Positions 26,101 to 31,016 of a DNA stretch of 31,016 bases are shown here, in pieces. The stretch lies in assembly GCA_023807065.1 (NCBI GenBank), contig JAJJLU010000568.1:1-31016 (forward strand). The letters run 5' to 3'. This DNA comes from Isotricha intestinalis. Its lineage: Eukaryota; Ciliophora; Litostomatea; Vestibuliferida; Isotrichidae. The translations under genes and the position numbers were made by a program. The notes beneath the pieces are model-generated. The model worked only from the letters and a program-made list of their open reading frames with translations. It had not been told where the DNA came from and did no database searches. Numbering within the stretch: position 1 is the first letter of the stretch; each line of letters begins with the position of its first letter.

Positions 26101-28369
26101 AACTATTTTTTTGAGAATTCAATTGTCTTTCTAAATTATTTTTAAATTCTTCATATGTTTTATTTTTTAGATTTTCAATATTTTGATTTAATATTCTTAT
26201 GCTATTTTGATATGCAGTTTCTTTCTCAGAATTCATTTTATTTTGAAATTTAATTATTTCTCTTTGGAAATCATCCTCCAATTTTTTAATTAATATATTG
26301 TTAAATTTTTTCATAATATTTTTAAATTCATTTATTAATATGTATATTTGCTCTTTTTTTTGATCAATTTTTTCAAAATCGTTAATATTTATTTTTTTTA
26401 ATGAATAATTAAAGTTACTTCCCATTAATTTATTATATTCTTTCAGATTTAGTTCTAATGTTTTTGTTATAGATTGATATATATTTGAACATAAGATTTT
26501 TGGAGTCTCAATTAAAGCTTGAAATATAATTATAATTTTTTTAATAAATTCATCAATTTTTAATTCCCTTCTTGTTCTATATTCGATTTCATCTTTATTA
26601 TTTAATAATTTATACAAATAATTTTTATATTTTATTTCTAATGCATTTAAAATTTGCTCAATTTTTTGAATATTAATCTCACTATTGCTTAATACACTTT
26701 CAGATAATACATTATTTAATAATTTTTTTTCATTATCATTTAAAAAATTATTAATTACATATGAAAATGTCAAATTAACACTTAAAATTATTTGTTTTTT
26801 AATAGGTAAAGGGGGAAAAACAGGAGGTAACAAATAAACATACGATTTTCCATTTGATTTTATCAAAAGTGATTCGGAAAAATCTGGAAAAACTGCATTC
26901 GAATCTAAAGTCGATATATAATGAATGGCAAAAGTTATCATATCCAAAATATGAAAATATCCTCTAAAATAAGGAATTTGAGGCATTAATAAATTTATAA
27001 TTGTTTTCATTTTTTTTATTGCATCTTGAGTTTTTTCAACATCACTTTTTTCATCTTTGTCTTTATTTATATCATTTGGTTTATTTTTATATTCATGAAA
27101 TAAATTAAAATCACTTTCAGTTCTAAAAGCACAATTTGGAATAATCATATTTTTATGAACAAAAATATCATTATTTATTATTCCGATAATCCTAAATGCA
27201 GACATTGAATTTTTGTAATTAGCATTATCTTCTGAAATATTTTCTCCTAAATCATATACAGTCATATATAAATCATGATTTTTAATTTTTGTCTTATTTT
27301 GAAAAATATATTTTTTCAAATTAATAAAATTAGAGTTTAAATAATTGAAATCTGTATTTTTTGTTTTATACCATTCTTTAGTAAATTCTTCTTTAAAAAA
27401 ACCTCCATTCACAAAGCATTTTAAAAAATAATCTAAATATCCTAAAATATTTCCAGTCAAAGTTTTTTTATAATAATTAGGCATAATACTGTAAAGTAAA
27501 GCATCGTTATTGAAATTTAATGAAACATAAGGTAAAACTCCTTCTCCAATAAAACCTCCATAAATTTCAGTTAAAATAGTCTGAAAAACTTCATTAATTG
27601 AATTAAATTTACAATTTTTCAAAATTAAAAATCTATTAGTAACATCTAGAATTTCTTTTAAATTAGAAAACCCAGTATCAAAAACAATATTTTGATGAAA
27701 ATCTTGATTAAAAAACAAAACTTTTCTAAAATATTTAATTTCTTTTGGAATTTCAAATTCAATACCTCCAGTTTTCCCACCACCAGTTAAAATATTATTA
27801 TTTGATTGATAAGAATTATTTTGATTTTTGTGTGAAAAAAATCTATTATAAGAAAATTTTCCTAATTTTTCTCCAGCTATGCCAGCAATGGTACCCCCTA
27901 AAAACCCTCCTATTATTCCTCCAATAACAGTTCCTGGACCTGGAAAAAAACTCCCTAAAAATGAACCGATAGCTGTTCCTACTTTTGCACCCCCTATTGA
28001 ACCTAACACTGAAAATAATGACTTTGAAAAAGGTTCACTTATAAAAGTTTTTTCTTCTAGATAACCTGAGCTTAATTCACAGGCATTAAATACAATATTC
28101 AATATTGCAGTTCCCTTCGATAATGTTTTTCCAATATTACATACTTTATATGTTTTTATTTTTGGTATGGAAACTCCTTTCCATCCTGATTGATAACGTA
28201 TTAGACTGGATTTTTTTTTTCTGACAATAATTTTTTTTGATTCTTCAAGTTTTGCACCAACTTTTTCAAATGTCTCTAATGATAAATCTTTGACCCCAGT
28301 TTTTATTTTCTCTATATTTTTGTTTTTTTCATCATCATTATTTTTGTTTTTTTCATCATCATTATTCAT
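23126..28369 (-). CDS. Glycine-zipper, coiled-coil and ankyrin segment (5' part of the ankyrin-SecA gene)
   Basis: A 1,747-codon frame starting at ATG 28367-28369 and ending in TAA at 23126-23128. A charged leader has two NNDDEKNK units. Residues about 119-170 form a glycine-zipper hydrophobic hairpin (GSIGGAKVGTAIGSFLG, then PGPGTVIGGIIGGFLGG), suggesting membrane insertion or oligomerisation. Residues about 190-640 are a globular region that I do not recognise (YGGFIGEGVLPYVSLNF, DLYMTVYDLGENI). Residues about 650-890 are coiled coil. Ankyrin repeats begin near 1070 (KITPLHYACLYNYSELANSL, GDTPLDFLVQTGNYETLQIL, STPFHTACSESMLCTKLLL). After a helical stretch they resume at the end (ENNLLHLISKTN, DGNSFLHYLMS). 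The last repeats continue in the next frame, so the TAA is probably a frameshift product rather than the real end. Confidence 0.87.
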   Translation of the reverse strand: MNNDDEKNKNNDDEKNKNIEKIKTGVKDLSLETFEKVGAKLEESKKIIVRKKKSSLIRYQSGWKGVSIPKIKTYKVCNIGKTLSKGTAILNIVFNACELSSGYLEEKTFISEPFSKSLFSVLGSIGGAKVGTAIGSFLGSFFPGPGTVIGGIIGGFLGGTIAGIAGEKLGKFSYNRFFSHKNQNNSYQSNNNILTGGGKTGGIEFEIPKEIKYFRKVLFFNQDFHQNIVFDTGFSNLKEILDVTNRFLILKNCKFNSINEVFQTILTEIYGGFIGEGVLPYVSLNFNNDALLYSIMPNYYKKTLTGNILGYLDYFLKCFVNGGFFKEEFTKEWYKTKNTDFNYLNSNFINLKKYIFQNKTKIKNHDLYMTVYDLGENISEDNANYKNSMSAFRIIGIINNDIFVHKNMIIPNCAFRTESDFNLFHEYKNKPNDINKDKDEKSDVEKTQDAIKKMKTIINLLMPQIPYFRGYFHILDMITFAIHYISTLDSNAVFPDFSESLLIKSNGKSYVYLLPPVFPPLPIKKQIILSVNLTFSYVINNFLNDNEKKLLNNVLSESVLSNSEINIQKIEQILNALEIKYKNYLYKLLNNKDEIEYRTRRELKIDEFIKKIIIIFQALIETPKILCSNIYQSITKTLELNLKEYNKLMGSNFNYSLKKININDFEKIDQKKEQIYILINEFKNIMKKFNNILIKKLEDDFQREIIKFQNKMNSEKETAYQNSIRILNQNIENLKNKTYEEFKNNLERQLNSQKNSLLDDVPYYQRIDIELKIESKISEIKQNELDKKWREINNFYENQKYEKQTTIWNEIEKKTNEIIQKANSSFFEEKNKKIKNLNSVLIDEIQKEINDFNSKMKELEINLKNKTILNYANLYDKKYLVEKINLSLMGYYEEKSNDNSIIKAPVRGGCLSEINNKLEFEDISELETYANLYNKINENKNLEEIKIEETNYIKINVNLIQGNLNENFCKTFLSFNGSSEMKIMEMINKNENVTIQDELGNSSGIYKIISQNSEKINKRNEIIQKNYLGENAAFYLDNDDDEAVDKIISLGEKSVFQTETENNLNPFLISIMNQRRDMSNTLLNHISTKTINSSNETKITPLHYACLYNYSELANSLIEKGANVNSKTREHGDTPLDFLVQTGNYETLQILLKHKSILNLINQTNNFKSTPFHTACSESMLCTKLLLKNRNKIPDINGNKPEHYAFLAGRIDIYNQITTSDIKEFNQYISSIREGDTENLNEEIFHKLDNIDLFLSNLNDSLKKGNCSNLKKLIKHYQTNKIIRNKFNKCKEKISNEIIINICKGRNPQLLELISEIMDFEDIPLAAYIGKYGLISYIIELKNMNINMFSEIEGKGLLDFAIESRNKEIILEFFKHIECVSDEYLSKYLTKILFKDPKLFDSTHFYILSQEKFSKNRINFNYLYNKESLPKHFRIFFKINIVDQRSLDLEKVKLNCRDSVIAELQKNNYQIEKQFEIDIKEEEMNKFQRLLEKNSFSKFGLENFEHDTYNVKSLLNKLQNYNLFIQHKIIKFKKIWMLKYLPKDYDIFLEDDKGKICFESLPKEFDEFDSLLNVFKFRETSKEKQMFYFLKVLEIILNQYLIESKKFGFEILIKMKILNLIECFDKKPEYFQNYCNDNENNLLHLISKTNFIDNELEKKILKFIDIIYENSNKKSFMNILNQQNNLGNIFLFNLIEQNNSQTAMKIFEKYYNYFDLSIRNNDGNSFLHYLMSIDYYNNKILEKIMDK
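23140..23145 (-). other. Frameshift point at an A6 run (T6 on the plus strand)
   Basis: The upstream frame (to 23126) and the ankyrin frame (open from 23153) overlap by about 28 bases. An A6 homopolymer on the coding strand lies in this overlap. One extra A would join them as ILEKNNGQIKTNKFLIIS, giving an uninterrupted ankyrin repeat region. The upstream frame's stop is AAA-TAA, followed by an A-run. Confidence 0.7.
28321..28368 (-). repeat. 24-bp tandem repeat at the N-terminus of the giant ORF
   Basis: Two 24-bp units (28321-28344 and 28345-28368) that match except at the last two bases encode the doubled NNDDEKNK segment at residues 2-17. The repeat is in frame. Confidence 0.85.
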
Positions 28370-28561
28370 AAATTAATATTCCAAATAGAAACAAAAATTT
28401 ATTTATATTTTTAACTATTTTTTTTACTAGATTTACTAATTTTTGAATGAAAAATTTTTAACTTAAAATTTTTAAAAAAGGGACATTTAATTTTTTCTTT
28501 GAGATTATTAATTTTTTTATTGTTTAATCTTCAGATATCTTAAAGAATAAATTAAAAAGAT

Positions 28562-28648
28562 AGAGTTAGATTTATTTTTATTTTAAAAATATTAGGATTA
28601 AGGATTTTTTCCAAATCCTTTAAATCTTAATCCCTATATCTAATCTCT
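28562..28648. repeat. Long imperfect inverted repeat
   Basis: Nested complementary arms surround a centre near 28610. AAGGATTT (28600-28607) pairs perfectly with AAATCCTT (28613-28620) over a 5-base loop. GGATTA (28595-28600) faces TAATCC (28628-28633). AGAGTTAGAT (28562-28571) faces ATCTAATCTCT (28638-28648) with one extra base. Together they make a foldback of about 87 bp. It could be a structured RNA, a foldback transposon remnant or a terminator-like hairpin. Confidence 0.55.
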
Positions 28649-29764
28649 TCATAATCTTATGCTGAATATTATTTTAAACTAAGGATTTAGTCTATTCATT
28701 AATCATATATCCTCAAAAAAAAATATAATAATTCTAAAGATAACCCATAAAAAAAATTTTAATATAATTGTTTTTACATAATAATATAAATATCTTTAAT
28801 CTTTCTTTTAATTGTAATAGGATTAGTATAAGTAAAAGAAATGAATTTATCACAATTAAAATTTATAAAAGTTTCAAATTATTTTTGAAGTTTAACATGA
28901 GTAAACAATATTATTCCCTCAGAAGAAATTGGAAAAAGAGCTTGAATAAAATAATTTTATCGACTAAATCTTCTTTAAAGAAGAAAAAATTATCAAATTC
29001 TTTTGACCAAATAATTTTTTTAATTTTTCAATCAAATATTTTTAAACCAATTTTTTTTTCCAGCAAAAATATAAAAAAATTCAATGTTTTTAAGAGAAGA
29101 TAAAAAATGTTCATCAGGTACAGGTTCAAATTACAACAGCAAATAAGATTTTTGAGTTCTTTCAATATCTTCAAAAAAAATAAAAATAAGAAGATTTCAT
29201 TTTAATTTTCCTTTTAGATTATAATAAACAATAATTCTTTAACATTTTTTCCTTTAAATCTACTTAAATCTATTTCTCCTTCTATGTTGTATATTCATTG
29301 TAGGTGTTTATATTTTAACTTAAAGGAGAAGTTAGCATTTTATATTTCTACAAAAATAAACTCTCTTGAGTATTCCATCTATGGTACAAAGTTTATAAAA
29401 ATATATTTATGATAATTCTGATTTTCTCATTTTTTTTTTGAATTTTATTTTTTTTAATGAGGATTTTTATTGTTCTAATTTTGTTCAAATTATTTTTTTT
29501 ATAAAGCAAAAAATTCTTTTAATTTTCTTCAAAATCAAGGAAACATCAATAAAATATTAAAATAAAGATTTTATTAATCTTTTTAATCTCTTTTTGTTTA
29601 TTGATATAAATAAATTAAAAGGTTTTATATTCAATTTCTATAAATTAATTTTAAAATAATCATTTTTTTTATTCACTTAAATATTTTATTTTTTATTAAA
29701 AAAGGGATTAGAAAGAAATTAGAAAGAAGCCCAAATCCTGAATCATCAGAATTTAGAATTAAAG

Positions 29765-29793
29765 GATTGAGATTGAGATTGAGATTTAGATTA
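29765..29793 (+). repeat. Short GATTGA hexamer tandem repeat
   Basis: Three exact GATTGA units are followed by GATTTA and GATTA. The repeat sits within a purine-rich patch (about 29700-29800) in the gene-poor region. It is probably a simple microsatellite. Confidence 0.6.
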
Positions 29794-30881
29794 ATTAAGA
29801 ATTGTTCTTATCCCTGTTATTATCAAAAATAAAATTCAAAAATTTCAAGGAATTTATAAATTGATTAGTGTAGTTTTTTAAATTTTAATTAAGAAAATTA
29901 AATATAAAAAAAATACTGTTTCTGATCTGAAAAATTTAATGTGTAAATTTATCATCAATTAAAAAATCTAAAATTCATTAAGAAATATATATTTTATCAA
30001 TCATTTAATTCTACTATATAATTTTTTTATATTTAAATCATTAAAATTAATGAGTTAATTGGCTTTGATTTAAATTACCTTTTATATAATTATTTTTTGA
30101 AGTATGAATATTTATATATATAAATAATTATTCTTATTTAATTTTTTTTTATTTTATTAATATATTTTAAATTGATGAATAAAACTTTTATCTTATTTAT
30201 TGAACATATTTATTGAAAATAAAAATATTAACACTGAATTGTCACCCATTAACCTCTTTTTTTAGTCTTTAATTTAAATATTGTTTTGTGAAATAATTAT
30301 TATATGTTGTTTAATATATTGTTATTAGAGTTTTCTTTCCATCTCAATTTATTGATATTATATATAATTTATAAAAGAAAATGGAACTTAGTCTTATTTT
30401 TAAATATTCTAATACTTTTTTAAATTGCAATATACTTTTAGTAAATGGAATTTTGAACTATGATTTATGAAAGGGTTATATAAGTAAATTTTTTTCTATT
30501 CATTTTTATTCATTGAAATTAATTGAATATAAAAAAGAGTCATATTTTTCAAAAGTTTAATTCATATTAAACAAAGAAGAAATAATAAGTAAAGTTATCT
30601 TATGAGAAAATGGGTATAAAATCTTTTAAATTTTTGTCTTATTATTTTTAAGGTCAAAATAATTATTAATAACATCTTTTCCTGTGACAAAATAAAAACA
30701 TTTACTTAATATATTTTTCATTAGATTATATTTTAGAAAAAAAATTATCAAAGGTAAAATAATAGGATACCTATAAATATTAAAAAAACAATTAAATAAA
30801 AAGCAAAAGAAATTAAAAAAAACTTTTATCATTCCAAAAAGGAAAAAATATAAAAATCCTATTTCTAATAACTTAAAATTT

Positions 30882-31016
30882 TTAGCAACATTTTTTTTTT
30901 TTATTTTTATCATCAAAATTTTCTTTTTTTATTTTAATAGTATCATTTGGAATATCAGAATTATCATTTTTATGAATTTCTAAATATTTATCAGCAAGTT
31001 CATTGAATAATTCATC
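30882..31016 (-). CDS. Rab-family small GTPase, C-terminal fragment at window edge
   Basis: The last 44 codons of a gene continuing beyond the right edge. The frame enters at 31016, reads ELFNELADKYLEIHKND, passes a Lys-rich hypervariable tail and ends in KKKKCC followed by TAA (30882-30884). ELFxxLAxKYLE is the typical last helix of a Rab GTPase, and a terminal CC is the double geranylgeranylation signal. The G motifs are outside the window, so nucleotide binding cannot be checked. The tail differs from that of the Rab at 17853-18464, so this is a distinct gene. It was too short, and lacked a start, for simple ORF calling. Confidence 0.85.
   Translation of the reverse strand, partial: DELFNELADKYLEIHKNDNSDIPNDTIKIKKENFDDKNKKKKCC

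Larger units (their letters stand above)
18656..28369 (-). other. Probable single ankyrin-SecA giant gene, broken in two places
   Basis: The three consecutive minus-strand frames described separately abut or overlap with no room for promoters. Domain content is continuous: membrane hairpin, coiled coil, ankyrins, more ankyrins, SecA. The middle frame has no plausible start of its own, its first ATG (23028-23030) being inside an ankyrin repeat. Adding one base at the A6 run (23140-23145) and removing one copy of the 34-bp duplication (20708-20775) turns 9,714 bases into 9,681. That is exactly 3,227 codons including the TAA, a protein of 3,226 residues. The breaks may be consensus errors, real mutations, or sites bypassed in expression; sequence alone cannot decide. 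Confidence 0.8.
28370..30881. other. 2.5-kb gene-poor region
   Basis: Between the start of the giant gene and the stop of the right-edge Rab there is no convincing gene. It is the longest such stretch in the window. The longest open frames (111 codons at 28768-29103 plus; 96 codons at 30626-30916 minus) have the bland Lys/Phe/Ile/Asn content of random AT-rich DNA and no domain. The second overlaps the Rab 3' end in another frame. The region contains a palindromic element (28562-28648) and a short GATTGA repeat. No tRNA-like cloverleaf was found. A replication origin, untranslated leader or small noncoding RNA cannot be excluded. Confidence 0.55.

Noticed and set aside
18656..28369. Bacterial contamination as source of the SecA sequence
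   Set aside because: The coding style (AT-rich, Asn/Lys-rich, ankyrin fusion) matches its neighbours and it lies between two eukaryotic Rab genes on the same telomere-bearing contig.
28768..29103. 111-codon plus-strand ORF in the gene-poor region
   Set aside because: Composition is Lys/Phe/Ile/Asn as expected from random AT-rich DNA, with no domain, coiled coil or recognisable motif. Not reported as a gene.
29118..29145. tRNA B-box-like GGTTCAAAT
   Set aside because: The flanking bases do not form a T-stem, and there is no matching A-box or acceptor stem.
30626..30916. 96-codon minus-strand ORF, hydrophobic
   Set aside because: It begins inside the Rab C-terminal coding sequence in another frame. 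The Rab reading is clearly the real one, and the hydrophobic content comes from T-rich DNA.

Overview
This window is a chromosome end from a very AT-rich, gene-dense, apparently intronless eukaryotic nuclear genome. The first ~57 bases are a C-rich telomere with the 7-base unit CCCCAAT. C4-type telomeres, a CDPK with four EF-hands, a katanin-like AAA ATPase of the ciliary KATNAL2 type and a tetraspanin all point to a ciliate macronuclear chromosome. Coding regions read through with the standard code; TAA is the usual stop and TGA ends the CDPK. From memory, unverified here, standard code and a C4AAT telomere fit trichostome (rumen) ciliates such as Entodinium. That assignment is inference.

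Layout, left to right. The telomere (1-57) is followed by a short subtelomere and a GH3-type acyl-adenylating enzyme on the minus strand (214-1797). A 120-bp divergent gap leads to a large USP deubiquitinase (1918-5463) and a CDPK (5609-7165). Next come a putatively lipid-anchored rhodanese-like protein (7388-8572, minus) and, across a 72-bp divergent gap, a coiled-coil protein (8645-10282). A PB1-like/coiled-coil protein (10391-11659), a LisH-AAA katanin-like ATPase (11774-13303) and a Ulp1/SENP SUMO protease (14076-15686) follow on the minus strand. A tetraspanin-like membrane protein (16366-17349, plus) faces a Rab GTPase (17853-18464, minus).

The right third is dominated by one locus on the minus strand, 28369 to 18656. 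Three abutting reading frames carry a glycine-zipper membrane hairpin, a coiled coil, many ankyrin repeats and finally a SecA motor (NBD1, preprotein cross-linking region, NBD2). The frames look like one gene of about 3,226 codons interrupted twice. One break is a one-base shift at an A6 run; the other is a perfect 34-bp tandem duplication. Undoing both gives exactly one continuous open frame. An ankyrin-SecA giant in a eukaryotic nuclear genome is the most striking content of the window.

Beyond 28370 lies a 2.5-kb stretch with no convincing gene but with a long imperfect palindrome. The window ends inside a second Rab gene, of which only the last 44 codons, ending in the CC prenylation motif, are present. 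The genes do not form a pathway. Themes are membrane traffic (two Rabs, tetraspanin), ubiquitin/SUMO removal (USP, Ulp1), and calcium and cytoskeleton (CDPK, katanin). No tRNA, rRNA, CRISPR or intact transposon was found.
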